Part shown: positions 1 to 13,900 of the stretch, in pieces
Layout: the number at the start of each line of letters is the position of its first letter
How positions within the stretch are numbered: the first letter of the stretch is position 1
DNA from: Phoronis australis
Lineage: Eukaryota; Phoronida; Phoronidae
Assembly (NCBI GenBank): GCA_002633005.1
Contig: NMRA01000230.1
Coordinates: forward strand, 323,271 to 387,270
DNA length: 64,000 nucleotides
Reading direction: 5' to 3'
Translations under genes and position numbers: made by a program
The notes under the pieces: model-generated
Told to the model about the DNA's origin: nothing
The model's database searches: none
The model's input: only the letters and a program-made list of their open reading frames with translations

Positions 1-26
1 CGGACGGACGGACGGACGGACGGACA
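1..26. repeat. (CGGA)n microsatellite
   Basis: About six perfect CGGA units at the window edge; the array probably extends to the left. Confidence 0.9.
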
Positions 27-1735
27 GAGATGACGGCATAATGCGTCCACATATAAATATGTGGGCGCATAAAAATGAACACAATGAAGACATGGCGGTG
101 TACCCCGATTCACGAAATGCAAGCACAGAGCCAACATAACTGAACAGCGAAAAAGAATTAGCTCAAAATGCCTGAAACGGCAAACAGCAGGTAATTAAGA
201 AATGCAAAGGGCGACTCCGTATCCATGTGACGGTGCTAGTGAAAAAAGGTTCGGTCCGTTTAATCAACTGAATCAATAGAAAATAGGAAGGAGTTCATCA
301 CCCAGAGACACTAGTGTGATAGAGATTCCTCACGATTACCTGAATGAAAGCCTTTGCACAGGTAAGACCCCTGTTTCACTAGCACCACCTGGTAAGTATC
401 AAATTTCCCACTGACGCCAAGAAAAAAAATTTTTTTGATGTTCCAGACTACATAACCAGCCAGCCGTATGAACAATATCAAAATACAACCATGAACCAGC
501 GTGTATTAAGCTCTAATAGACCTTGAAATTTCACACCGACCGGATAGTTCTACTCCTCACGACGTGTAGAGTTAACGACCGGCTGGGGTGCATGCAAAAT
601 CTGCAAGTCAACTGACACTCACCTTGCCCGTAGCAACCGTTAAAGTGAAAAACAAACTAACGTCATTTTCTTGCGTAATTCTCCGGCTTTTGTAGCAAAG
701 AAAAGTCTATCGTCGTTTTGAAAACAGTAAGCTCGTGACACACACACGGGCCATTTCCTAAATTTTCATGATATCTCTCGAGAGATGATGGCAACTTAAC
801 GGCAACAACGTTTATTCTGAAACTCTGTTGGCTGATATCAAAACACAAAAAATATAATAATATGGAACCCGTGCAGATGAATTTTGGTAACATTTACGCA
901 TCCTTGTGGAAGACCAGTTGATTGAATGGCGCTGAAAATCGACGAAGATCGCTCCACAACATTAACCACAAGTTAATGGCAAAACATCTATTTTTCTAAC
1001 ACTGCAAAGTAATTCAGAGTTGTAGTTTTTAATAACATCAAGTCTGTGTCGGATTTTACTTGGCCAGTGTTTTACCCACATCGGTGCAAAGCTGTATATT
1101 TAGTACATAGCTTTGCACCAAGACTAGCGGTTGTCATGGCAATAGAATCACTCTAATTATGCCACACACTGAGAGGAGTCGAATAAGAAGTATGACAGAG
1201 CCACGCTGACCATAGGTCAAGTAGATTTGCGGTATAGGGCCATACATTTACAAAATGAGTGTCAACTATCGGACAGTCAGAGAAGATTGGAACAACATGG
1301 CTACTGGAACACCTACTGAATCTACTGCCGTAAATTTTCAGGAATTTTGGAAGAAATATAATACAAAAACTTTCCCTTTTCATTTCTCGTTGGCAACTAT
1401 CTTTGTCGCGAAGGCCTAATAATGACAGTTGTAATACTGAACTTGAACAGGGTAAAGCATAATTAGCTAATACATACCATGATTCAAAATAAATATTGGC
1501 AACAAAATTTCAGTTGAAAGCTGTGTTGTGTCATAAATTGAAATTTTCCCATGCAAAAATTGACTCATAAACCAAGAGGTACGCTCCATTCGAGAGAGCA
1601 AACACGATGCAGTCTGATTCAGCACAATGCAGCAAGACACAAAAGAATACGAATACTACCTGATAGTTAGTTAAACTAGAAACGAACAGAGAGTTGTTGT
1701 TAGTGTGGTAATAAAATAGTTTAGTCTAGAATGCA

Positions 1736-2160
1736 CCTGGGCCCAGGGTCTAATTTATGAACTGGAAATAGAACTTGAAATTCTTTTTGGCATTTTCTGT
1801 TCCCCTTTTGCATGAACTAAAGATAAGACTATGCTCAACTACATAATGGCTTCAGTGGATAACAGTCTAATCCAAGCTTGCATTTGGTGACCCCAGCAAA
1901 AAGTTTAAGTCAGGCATTTTGAAATTTTACTCAAAATCTCAAGTTTTTCTCAATTTTGTAGCTCGAATATAGGGATCATCAAGAAGGAGCTTGAACTAGA
2001 AATTCATTTGCATAAACCATTTGCATAAACCATTTGCATAAACCATTTGCATAAACCATTTGATCAGACACTTATCTCGAGTTCGCACAAAAGTAGAACA
2101 AAACACGCCAAACATAATTTTTTTCCAGTTCGATTTCGAGTAGAAAGACTAGACCCCAGT
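1736..2160. mobile_element. MITE-like element, GGGTCTAATTTA inverted-repeat family
   Basis: The left end (GGGTCTAATTTATGAACT) and the reversed right end (GGGGTCTAGTCTTTCTACTC) are imperfect inverted repeats of roughly 85 bp. They share blocks such as GGCATTTT and GAACT..AGATAAG. No transposase ORF is present. A sister copy lies at 63,216-63,609. Confidence 0.65.
2005..2065. repeat. 13-bp tandem repeat carrying octamer motifs
   Basis: Unit CATTTGCATAAAC, four full copies and part of a fifth. ATTTGCAT, the reverse of the POU-factor octamer ATGCAAAT, occurs at 2,006, 2,019, 2,032 and 2,045. It sits inside the MITE-like element and is absent from the sister copy near 63.2 kb. Confidence 0.85.
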
Positions 2161-2621
2161 CCCTGTTCTGAGATGGCTACAGGATCAGAATGAGTTACAC
2201 AAAGTCATGAAGCAGAGGTTGAAAATGAGGTCACAGTATAATGTGCTGTGTGAAATGTTCATTGGCCAGTAGGAAATCAAACAGAACATGTTAGAAAATT
2301 ATGAATTACGTTATCAATTCTTTATCAAATTTTGTTTCAATCAAGTCATTTTCCTTTATTCGAAAAACCAGCAGCTAACCTCAGGCTACATTAACTACAA
2401 AACTTGCTGTTGCTGTCTTGACTACCCAATGGCAACTCCAACAAAATGTGTACAAGGTTTAGCAAATGTTGTCGACCAAAATGCAGCAATATTTGCCAGA
2501 CATGCTTTAGTAACTCGACATTCTGTAGTTAGTTTGCCTACCGAATGCCCGGGTAACAGTGGGCAATAGTACAGGCTCCAGCGTAGTCTATACCGGTGTA
2601 ACTACAACAGTGAAAGGGTGA

Positions 2622-2920
2622 CAGGCCATTGGTTGATAGGCTGACAGCCATCCAATTGGGTGATGCAGGCAGTAGCCAATGGATGAGAGTAAACTGGGCA
2701 TTGGTTGACAACTGGCCAATCAGACTGGATGAAGCGGCCAAGGGACGAAAGAATAGGTGAATCATTGGTTGACAGTTAAACAATAGGAGCCAAGAGATGG
2801 CGCTGAAGACAGGCCATGAGGTTAGAGCAATTCAATCAAATACTGAAGCTATGGTCATTGGAAAACAGCCAACCAATGAGACAAGAGAATAGCCAATAGG
2901 GGGATATCAACCAATGGGTC
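2622..2920. repeat. CCAAT/ATTGG-rich degenerate repeat
   Basis: About ten CCAAT or ATTGG pentamers, or near matches, in 300 bp on both strands, in contexts such as CATTGGTTGACA and GCCAATGG. It looks like a decayed minisatellite with a roughly 30-bp spacing. Confidence 0.5.
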
Positions 2921-4716
2921 CACACGCAAGTGGAATTAATACAAAGAAGAACTGTTCACTGACAGGCAGTCAACAGTATGAAAGGTTAATAACAGAAAAC
3001 TCAACTATGCCAAAATCATTCAAGCTACAAAAGCTTTAAATTTGACAAAAAAGATTCAAATACTATTGAAATACGTAAACTGGGTCCTGCACTCCATTTA
3101 CGATAAGGTTCCCATTATTACCAAATGTCAACTTTCTTCAATAAATACTAACTGTAGACGCATCAAACAAAATTAAAATCTTCGATGACTATCAAATTTG
3201 TTATATGCAAAAGAATAACAACCGAATAATCGTCATCATGTAACACTACATTTTATCTAAAAACTATGATTTTTCAGAGATCTTCGAAACTTCCACGAGA
3301 ATGAAACCGGCAAATACAGTTTCTTGTTTTTTTTTACGTACTGTTAACAAATAACTAGCACTTAAGCTAAAATGAGGACTTCCAACATCCCTTGAAAAAA
3401 ACAGAAGTCTTGATTTTTGACAGCCCAGCACTCCAGCTAAATGGCCTTACAAGAACATGGAAAATACATTTAATCTCCATACAAAATCACATTTCTAAAG
3501 AAAAAAGTTGCGATTACGAACAACTCGGAACAGCAGAGAATATGTAATCATCAGAGATTTTAAAACTATTAGTTTAGTTTTATGAGTCAACTTAAAATAC
3601 TTAAAAGTAATTTAGGTTCATCTTGTTAACTATGTAGCCTACAACCACAGCAAATAAATAAGGTTTCAAGTTTGTTACTGAAGAAAATGTGGAAAAACAT
3701 GAAAAAAAAACAACTTTGTACGTAACAAAAGTAACAAACTTAAGCGAGAACAAAAAACTGGTCGCTCTGCAACAGTGTGTGATGGTCAAACAATAATCAA
3801 CAACCAATGGATAGCTTCCTTTTTGTATATCCGGGGCCGAGTGTTGTACAGTTCAGCAGCTTGACCGTGGGTGACAGACACAAGTGGCATAAAGAGACAT
3901 CACGATGCTTTTTTTGAAGGTGTTTTTGGCCAGTTTGGTATACAGTGGAATTTGCGTAACTTGGGCCCTACTGGACCGAGAGATACCATCTGTGTAAGGT
4001 GAACTCCAACATATCTGAAGGTCCCCAAACTAGGATAATCATACTGTACAACTTGTGATGTAAAGTGTTGAAATGCCCCCAAAAATTGCACAGCAAACAG
4101 CGTATTTCTAGTGTGGTAATAATAAGTATAACTAATCTGGCCACCATATCAATGCTGAAAATCAACCAACGCTGGCATACCCAAGACATGAGTGTCACTG
4201 CCAAGATCCATTATAAATCTGTCAAGCTATTTTTACAATTACATGTACCAACAGACAAGCAATATTAATTAAAAAGTAAGAAGGCCCAACTGGGGGCAAA
4301 GTTTCATCATGATCCGTCTAATGAATTTTCAGACTAGACCAAAAGGAAAATCAAAGGCAATGATGGACGGCAGATGGGATGCCATGATGTGTACACACAA
4401 AAACACATTCTAAAAAGGTAAAATTCCAAGTTTCTTGCTGATTGTTGACTCCTTTTCTCCATCCCAATTCTGTCGTGCCTTCGCATAACCTGTTTCTCAA
4501 AAATGACCCGCTGACGTGGCTTCAAAACTTAGTGCAGCTCAATTTTTAAATTAAAATCGAAATTCTCAAATGCAGCCATTTCGTGTTATTTAGCCAAACG
4601 CTAAAATACATCAACAAGCAGTTTACGTCACTGACACGAGACCTATTTTTCAATTCTTCCACGAAACCGCGTGTACGCAACAGCCTCAACTAGGTACCTC
4701 TCCGCATCATACTTAC

Positions 4717-4915
4717 CGGTTGATCATGTCTATACACTGTCCCCCATTCAGGCATGGGTCCGACTGGCACTCGTCAATGTTTGTGGTGCAGTTCTTATCT
4801 CCCCACCCGGGGGCGCACGAGCAGTTGTAGTCGGCAATGAAGTCCGTACATGTGGCGCCATTCTGACATGGCTTGTAGCGCACGCATTCATCAATATCTT
4901 TCTGGCAGCGATCCC
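4717..4915 (-). CDS. LamG/EGF gene, exon 14 (last in window): EGF 17 and start of EGF 18
   Basis: A 199-nt exon, phase 1 in (acceptor TCTGTAG) and phase 2 out (donor GTAAGT). It encodes [37 protein letters not shown], then [25 protein letters not shown] 18 is cut after its fourth cysteine, so at least one more exon must exist. It was not found in bases 1-4,716. Confidence 0.93.
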
Positions 4916-7900
4916 CTACAGAAGCATAATAATAATAAAAATAGGAAACTGAATGAAAGACCGCACATGCTTTTGGAAATCCAAAACTCAGGGCTGCAAT
5001 CCTCAAACAGTTGCCCGGATTGTCACAAATGCAATTAGAAATGAATTGTTTGTGAAGTTATAAGTTAAACAAAAAAGCTTAAGAGCTAAGAAATAACATA
5101 AAAATTTGAAGATAAAAACTCGGCTGTTATGTCGTGGTTGGAAGATGTATCCACTAATTGAAATGAAGTTGAGTCAATTGTGAAGAACTGATTGTAGAAT
5201 TCACAGAGAGGCAATTATACATGTTTTGTTGAAACAGGCCGAATGAAATGGGACTATGCTTCAGTTTAAAATCGATTTGCGGTTTCGCCTTGCCAACTTG
5301 ACAGTCTATGACTGGGGAACCAAGCTCAACCACAGACTTAAAGTTGATCAATGCTAAAGTCCTCTGTTCAATTTTCAGTTCCCCACGGGACATTATATAA
5401 TTATATACCTTTGTGATTAATTAAGGAGTAATTGCATGTATTCACAATTAAGACATAATAATAGTTAACTCGAGTACAATAGCAGAATGGTAGCAATGTT
5501 CCTTTCTGGCCATCCATCAAAGAGACTGAAAGTCGATTAAAAATATTAATAAAATGCTTTATGCAGTTGTTATTCGGACATGTGAAAATATTACGTGTTT
5601 ACTAAATGTGAAAAGCACTGGCAGAATGGATAGATCTGTTTGCTAACTTCAACAATAGTGACATTGATGACGATAATGAGAGTGACGATGAGGGTGACGA
5701 TGAGGGTGACGATGAGGGTGACGATGAGGGTGACGANGAGTGATGATGAGAGTGATGATGAGAGTGATGATGAGAGTGATGATGAGAGTGATGATGAGAG
5801 TGATGATGAGAGTGATGATGAGAGTGATGATGAGAGTGATGATGAGAGTGATGATGAGAGTGATGATGAGAGTGATGATGAGAGTGATGATGAGAGTGAT
5901 GATGAGAGTGATGATGAGAGTGATGATGAGAGTGATGATGAGAGTGATGATGAGAGTGATGATGAGAGTGATGATGAGAGTGATGATGAGAGTGATGATG
6001 AGAGTGATGATGAGAGTGATGATGAGAGTGATGATGAGAGTGATGATGAGAGTGATGATGAGAGTGATGATGAGAGTGATGATGAGAGTGATGATGAGAG
6101 TGATGATGAGAGTGATGATGAGAGTGATGATGAGAGTGATGATGAGAGTGATGATGAGAGTGATGATGAGAGTGATGATGAGAGTGATGATGAGAGTGAT
6201 GATGAGAGTGATGATGAGAGTGATGATGAGAGTGATGATGAGAGTGATGATGAGAGTGATGATGAGAGTGATGATGAGAGTGATGATGAGAGTGATGATG
6301 AGAGTGATGATGAGAGTGATGATGAGAGTGATGATGAGAGTGATGATGAGAGTGATGATGAGAGTGATGATGAGAGTGATGATGAGAGTGATGATGAGAG
6401 TGATGATGAGAGTGATGATGATGACGAGACGTCAGCTTTGTGCAGAAGTAAACCAACAGAAGTGCACAGTGTATGCAGCCATTAAATTCTAAAGAACATT
6501 TATCAGAAAATCTCAAATAGTTTGAGAACGGCAGATGATAGTAAAACACAGGTGGCACACTGCACATGGCAATTCCATGAGATCTATCCACAGACCAAAT
6601 TTCAGAAAGATCCCTCAAAGGCAATGGAGATACATGGCTTCGCAAAGTGAAAAAAGGCTGCCACAACGCCATCTTGCATCTAATTTCAACCTACAATAGA
6701 ACTTGAGACACGTAGAGTCCAAATTCCGTGTTGGTTGGACAAAAATATGCCCTTTATCATGTGAGCAAAGCAACAAAAAAAAAAAGAAAATATGACACAG
6801 CTACAGGCTTGGTGAAAAAATGTCAAGTAAAGACTGAGACTGATTTAAAACAGCAAGTGTCCTGAATCAGAAGTTGGTTTACTACACCTTTAAGATTTTG
6901 ATCATTCAATTGCTATAATGTGCTTGCAGGAGTACATAAATTCTCTAAAAACTCTTTGAATAAATATCATTAACGCCAAAATAAATGCTGAAAGTGTTAC
7001 AATAATTTCTTACCTTCCCAGCCGGGAGTGCAGTTACAGGTGAAATTGTTAGGCCCATTTACACAAGTGGCACCATTCTGACACTTGTCAGCGTCATCAG
7101 CAATTTGGCATTGACTGACTAAGAACTGACAATTGGAACCTAAGGAAGAGACAGGAAAACACATAGATCACTATCTGTACGAACTCATACAGACAACAAA
7201 GAGTTTCTAACGAGGTCACAAAAACGTCACAGACATACGTCCAGGAACAAGAGCAATGCAGAGTCTTGATATGACGTTCACCGTGTGCATCGTAGACGCC
7301 AAAGATGGAACACAGAGGATGTGCCTTTATGCCAAATGTGGCAATCGATGAGTTGGGTACTTGCCCATTCTTGGTCTAGTTAATCCTAAATTTCATGGGA
7401 AACGAAGGCAGTTTTACTATTTCAGTCAGTTTTTTAGAATTGCATTATGAGGTGAATATAGATATAACTTAAGCGTGGGTGGACTATTATTAGGAAAGTT
7501 TCAGGATAAGGTGCGAATTATGACATCATACAATAAGACAGGTATTCACTAGCAAGATTACTCTGGATTTCAGGCGGGAAAACACTATCAACAGTTAACA
7601 AAGGGTTTTGACTGAAATCCATATGCCTAGTCTCACATCTGACATTTCAAATTCAGAAGCTGAATCAGAATCATTTTGAATTTGCGTCAGTTAAACCTCC
7701 ATAACGGACAGCTTACAGCCCTTGTATCAATCGCAATTCAACTAGTAAGCAATTTACCAGTTTTCAAAATGTGAAAAAAGCTGTTTTCTTGTCGTCTGCA
7801 TATGTTGTTCAAATGTAGTCATTTCCAATGGAATTTTAATTTTAAAAGGATTAATTAGGTAAAGAATGAGAAAGTGCCCAACTCGCCGATTGGCGTGTTT

Positions 7901-10900
7901 GTCAATGACTGGGTAACTCGCCGAAAGGTGCAGGTAGCAGTTAAAAATTGACATTATCAGATGACAATTTAAGCAAAATTCCAAATGAAGGTTAAGTTTT
8001 TCAATTGTTTCACATTTCATTAAAAATTTCCGCTGTTCACTTACTGGAGTGTCCAGCTGCAATTTATTCAGTGGGCTCTGAACTGCCTAAAGAGGATTAA
8101 CTGACTAAAATTCAATACCATTCAGATTCATGATCGGAGTTTGAAATGTCAGAGATGAGACAAGGTATGTACTGGGGACGGATGCGTTTATATTTCAGTT
8201 AATACCCTTCATCGACTGCCGACGCTGTTTTAAGCCTGAAATTTTTAACACACTACCTGCCTAAGAAATGCAGTTGCTTAAAATCTTTGCACTGAAAATG
8301 TTAATTCTTTCCACTAGAGGGAGCAAACTAGGCGACACAAAGCAAGTTGTCAAAAATCAGGGGGTAATACTCTTATTAAGGAATCATGACTGCTGATTCA
8401 TGAATATCAGTAATGCAGTGCGGTAGAAATCAAGCTGTGCTCATTTCAATAGCAGCCTATCTAATAAACTGTCACAGACATTAGACAGATGGAGAAGGAG
8501 TAATGCGCTACAGCACGCACACGTGCAGAGATGTATATGTGGGTGCATAAAAAGAACAATAGTATATATAGCCTTGAACATTATATAAATGGCCAGTAAC
8601 AGAAGATGAGGGATAAATAGACACCATAGCTTCAACACAAACCAGGCTTCTCATACATTTGTGACAAGGGTAGAAATGGTAAGTCGATGCTAATCAAAAA
8701 GTTTTTAGTTTTGGTCCAGTCAACCAAAATGAAACTAGATTTTCAGTTCATGACCATCGTTGACGATTTTAGAAATGAAAAATTTCCATCACAAAATGAA
8801 ATTATAACAGTAAAATCCAGCATAGGTGCTTACCGAAAGCATCAACAGAGTCCCGTTCAAAGTGGTAACAGGAACACAAATAAGAGCCCGGAGTGTTTGC
8901 ACAATAGCCATATATGCACACTTTGTTGTCGCACTCATTCATATCCTGTTCACAAAGGGTGCCAGTCCAGCCCGTGGGGTAGATAGATGACGCGTTACCC
9001 CACTTCCTCAAGTCAATCACCCCTGTGTTGCAGTTACAAGTGAAGTTACCCACGCCATCGATACAATCGCCACGCTTACACGGGTTGGAGGCACATTCGT
9101 CAATATTCACGCTACAGTTGATACCTTCAAAGCCTGGAACAGAGCCAAAATATCAACCATTTGTATGAAGTTATTTGAACAACACATGCTATTCTAATAA
9201 GAATTCATACTTTCAATATTAATCATTTTGTTTGTTTTTCAGTTGAAAACTGGGCCTTTCCACTAGATTTATTGACAAACATTTCTTTAATTTCCTGCAA
9301 AACATAACACACAATTTAGGTAAGGTTCACTTAAGAAGGCATAAGTTTTGTGCTTCACAAATACAAGAACATTAACCAGTTATGCCACGCAACTGCACAA
9401 GCAACACACATGAACCAAACAGAACATCTGATGTGTTTCAATCTTGGAAATGCGGAGTCAAACCAAGTCCTGGGAAAATGTTTGGCAAAATTAAGAACTT
9501 TTGTCAAGGAAAATGAGCATTCAAATGACACCAAACTATGCTGATAAGCAAATCTCACGAGCATGACAATTGAGTAAACAATTTTCCTCTGAAAAAGTGC
9601 ATTGTTTTGGATATATGTGCGTGGGCCTAAGTACGTGTAAGGAACGAGTTTGACATGTGACCGTATGACAGCCATGAATTTTCAATAGGTAAATCAGTTA
9701 CTAAAAATCAGCTCGAGTCAAGACGTTTAAGCCCTCTCTCCTTGAACTGACAAAATTAAATGCCTGGTTTTAGAATTAGGTCGGGAGTTGAAGAGAGGGT
9801 GGAAACGTTTGACTAACCAGACTCACAATGCTTTTCAAAATGATCTACCTATTGAACATCATATCCGAAAGCAACGAAAGACCTATTCCACCGAGCCAAG
9901 CATTTGATGGACAGACGAGGCTACCAACACATTAACTGAGGCTACTACCAGCTAACGACAATACATCCATCTATCTCCCGCAGTCGACAGTTAGATTGCC
10001 GACTTCATCTACAGGACATTTTACACTGTACTTACTGACCAAGTCAGAACACTGGTGACTTGCCATACTCACCAATGGGGCACTTGCATGTGTAGTTATT
10101 AACCAGGTCATAACACTGTTGACCTGTCGGACACACGACTCCCACACAGTCGTCTATATCTGTCTCACAGGTGGCGCCGGTATACCCCGCCACACAGTCA
10201 CACGTATAGTTATGCGAGGGTCGAGTGGTGCGACACGTGCCCCCATTCTGGCAAGGTGTGAAAGAGCAAGCGTCGTATACCAACGAACAGTTGTCACCCA
10301 TCCAGTCGGGCGTGCAAGAACACGTATACATGTCGACACCATCCGTACAAGTACCCCCGTTGAGACAGGATGTGTTGGTACAATCGTCAATGTTGTGCTC
10401 ACACTTCACACCTGAAATGCAATAATAACCATTTGCTAATGTCTGCCAACGTAATGACATACTTTTATCACTAGATGGCGATAGAGCATTTGGTGGACTA
10501 CTTATTCAGCCCATCAGGGTGGTTGAACAGCACATTCACACATTCTTAATGTCATGTCTTCAAATAACCATCGTTGTGGAATACGTACAGGATTCCCATT
10601 AAATCTGCAACATCAATGAATTCTGTGATTTTTTGTCCGGTCAGATAGAAAATAATTGACTCGAAACGTCCGATGTCTAAAAACTCTGAGAATGAAAGAA
10701 ATAGCCTAACATAACGGTTTTTGTCAGCTACCTCCAGATTTTGAAAATGTGTCAAGCAAGAATCACTTTCCAACTCCCTCAATGCTAAGGAGTCATATCA
10801 TATTTGATGGTTGTTGTTAGGAACAGATCATGAGCACTTCAATATCAGTTGGAGATAGATTATAGATACACTTTTGGATTCCTTTTACAGTTAAAAACTT

Positions 10901-13900
10901 CACAAAAGAAAATTGCTTGCAAATCAATCTCATTAAAACTTAGTCCAATGATCATACTTATCCAACACACCATCAAATGCTTTCGGGTTAACCAAAAGTA
11001 AATTAACAATTTTTAAAATAATTTTTTCAAATTTCTGGCAGTGTGCCAACAAAATGGCTGCCACAACAGAGCAGTATTAAACTTCAGTTTTTTGGGAATT
11101 GCTAGTAAAAAAATGCACGTGATCATACTTTAGTGGTGCACCTTATATTGATGAAACTCATTCTATATTACACACTGAGATGAAAATGAAGGAAGTTTGT
11201 CTTCAAAAACAGACTTCAATGATTGACGCTCGGCAGCTTCAAACCTGGGAAGCTAGATACTATAGTCATTGCTGAGAGCGACATGTCCAAGAATTTCACA
11301 GAGTTAGCTTACTATACAATATCTCACATGAACTGTTCTTAGTAAAAACTAATTTCATTACAGTATTACTATCGACAAACTACCATCACCTGTAATCAGA
11401 CTTACCTGTGAAACCAGCAAGACAGTCGCACTTAAATGAGCCCCTGCTGTTGGTGCAAGAAGCTCCATGCTGACACCAGCCAGAGATCTTGCACTCATCA
11501 ATGTCCACGTTACAGAGCGTCCCCTCCCAGCCGGAAGTGCAGTTACACATATAGCTATTGATCTGTACCAGATGACAAATAATATATATTATTATAGCGG
11601 GACAAGCTGTTGTCCGTTAGAGCAAGTCACTGTTTGAATTCTAATGTCCACTATGACGTCTAATTTAAGGTATTTATTGCCCATACCCATGCTCTAAAGA
11701 CCTTGTGGTTTAAGTCAGTCTCTTATCAGAGTTTGTGAAATGTGGCTGTATCGTTGATATACGTGCAATATATGTTTAAACTCCAGTCACTGATCTTATC
11801 ATTTACTTGTGAACAGCGAACCCGTAACATTATAATCAACTAAGACTCACGCAAGGAAAATTAACACCATTTCATTCCTTTCATCAAGATTTCCACAAAC
11901 CTGTCACGTGCTACCCACCCAGGGCCTGTTCTATAATGCGAAAGGTAGTAAGATTGCTTTAACACATGGAGATATCTCATGAAGGTCTCTGCCTTTTTTT
12001 GCGGAACGCGGCACTAATCTTTCATGTTTACATGGAAACGGACTGCCATGAGTGTGCTAGTTTACTGACGGGAAAATATCGCCACTATTTATGAGAAATG
12101 ACAACTCCCCTTATTTCGAAACTTAAACTATTTCTTTTGACAAATGCAAAATCAAAATGTAAAGTCAAAATCCAAACCAGTCGAGGGGTAGAGTTAGGAT
12201 GTGAAGTGTCAGGGGGCATGCCCAAAAACAAACGCACCACCTGCACCATCACTGTGAGTACAACCCCCCTATTGGCAAAATCCTGCCTCTGAAAATAATA
12301 TTCACCATGGCGACACACGTGTCCCAACATAACAGCCCCGGAATGTACAATTTTGGTTCATTTCTATGCAAAACAATGCACAAGACACAGTCATTGGCTC
12401 ATAACAATTGTCTCGTGAACAAAAATAATAGACCAGTCAACTGTAACGTGTACATAGGACAGTACAAAGAACACCAGTGAGAAGCTAATATTGATCGCTT
12501 GTCCATACCTTATCAACACATGTGGCGTTATTCTGGCATGGGTTTGAAGCGCATTCGTTAATGTTAGTCGAACAATTACGGTCCGAGAAACCAGGAAGAC
12601 AGTCACAGCGGTAGTCCTGAACTAGGTCCACGCACCTGAAAACATGGGAGACAATTCATGAAAGAGTAGTCTGAGCTGAGATGACAAATGAATTACACGG
12701 CTTCTCATACAATGTCATGACTGTGTAATTACTCATCTTCCCACAGAGCTATACTTTCATTAGCAATCTGACTTTCAATTTCCCCGACATGACGCAGAGT
12801 AGTGCACGTGACAAGTCGTCATGTAGGGACAGTGGGTGGTTTTGTTCGCTGATTAGAGGGATGTACTACAAGACCTTGATGACAGCATGGTTGGTCGTCA
12901 GTCATCAACAAACATCATTTAGTTGCAGGGAACCTCCTAATGCAAGACCCTAGCCTCAATCTATCAACCAATCACATGGCTTACACAGCATAGCACCGTG
13001 ACGACATATTGCAGCATCCTGATAATGCTGTACACTGGCCTATGCACAACATTGCGTTCTGACACAGCCTTGGGTGTCCACCATAACATGTAACTTTTAA
13101 CCAATCTATCTTACAACTGAGTGATAGAGTCATCGATGCCCACTTAAGTCTCAGTGCATAGCATCCCATCTTAACATCACGGTCTTCAAGTAAACACACA
13201 TCCTACGTCAACCCACAGTTAGTCCCAGTAAACACCCCCCACATACAGCACCATGGTAAGATGGCGATCTAGTACAGGCAATAATGTACACCCCACAAAT
13301 AGTCCCAGTAAACACCCTCACTTAAGACTCCACTCACCCTAGCCTGTCTGCCTTCATTAAGCACCAGGATAACATGGTGATCTAGTACAGGCAATAATGT
13401 ATACCCCACAAATAGTCCCACTAAACACCCTAACACAAGACCTCGCCCACCCTAGCCTGGTTGGTACTCACGTAGCACCATGATAACATGGTGATCCAGC
13501 ACAGTCATCAATGTTCACTTCACAGTTGACTCCAGTAAAGCCTGGTTCGCACTGACAACTGTAAGCATTCTCCAAGTTGTTGCATGTACCGTTCACACAC
13601 GGATTGCTACTACATTCATTGATGTCAACACAGTCACCCGTGGAATTTTCTGTGAATGAAACAACTGAGCAATTTCACCCGATTTAAATAGTAACATTGC
13701 TGTAAATTAACATGGTGGTTTTCAAAATACAATGCAGAATGTCTATACATTTCAACAAGCCATACGCTTAACATCCAAAACAGCAATTAAACATCACCCG
13801 CACGACAAGAATCTGTTTCAATCCTGGCTTGATTATGCCAAAAATCTTGTAACACTTTTGCAGCAGGCCGTTTGCTGGGATTCTGCTGAAATGCCCACTA

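Larger units (their letters stand above)
1..4716. other. Intron or flank left of exon 14
   Basis: No exon could be supported here on either strand. The missing continuation of the LamG/EGF gene is expected further left. The stretch holds a (CGGA)n microsatellite at the very start, one MITE-like element (1,736-2,160), an octamer-motif tandem repeat inside it, and a CCAAT-rich patch at 2,622-2,920. Confidence 0.6.

Noticed and set aside
540-610. Possible continuation exon of the EGF gene after TTGACTTGCAG (minus strand)
   Set aside because: In the required phase it gives RFCMHPSRSLTLHVV and a stop, without the CxC..C pattern that EGF 18 needs.
5640-6672. Long ORFs (up to 356 codons) of DDES, MMRV and HHHS repeats
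   Set aside because: Produced by the stop-free 12-bp minisatellite in an intron; there is no independent coding evidence.
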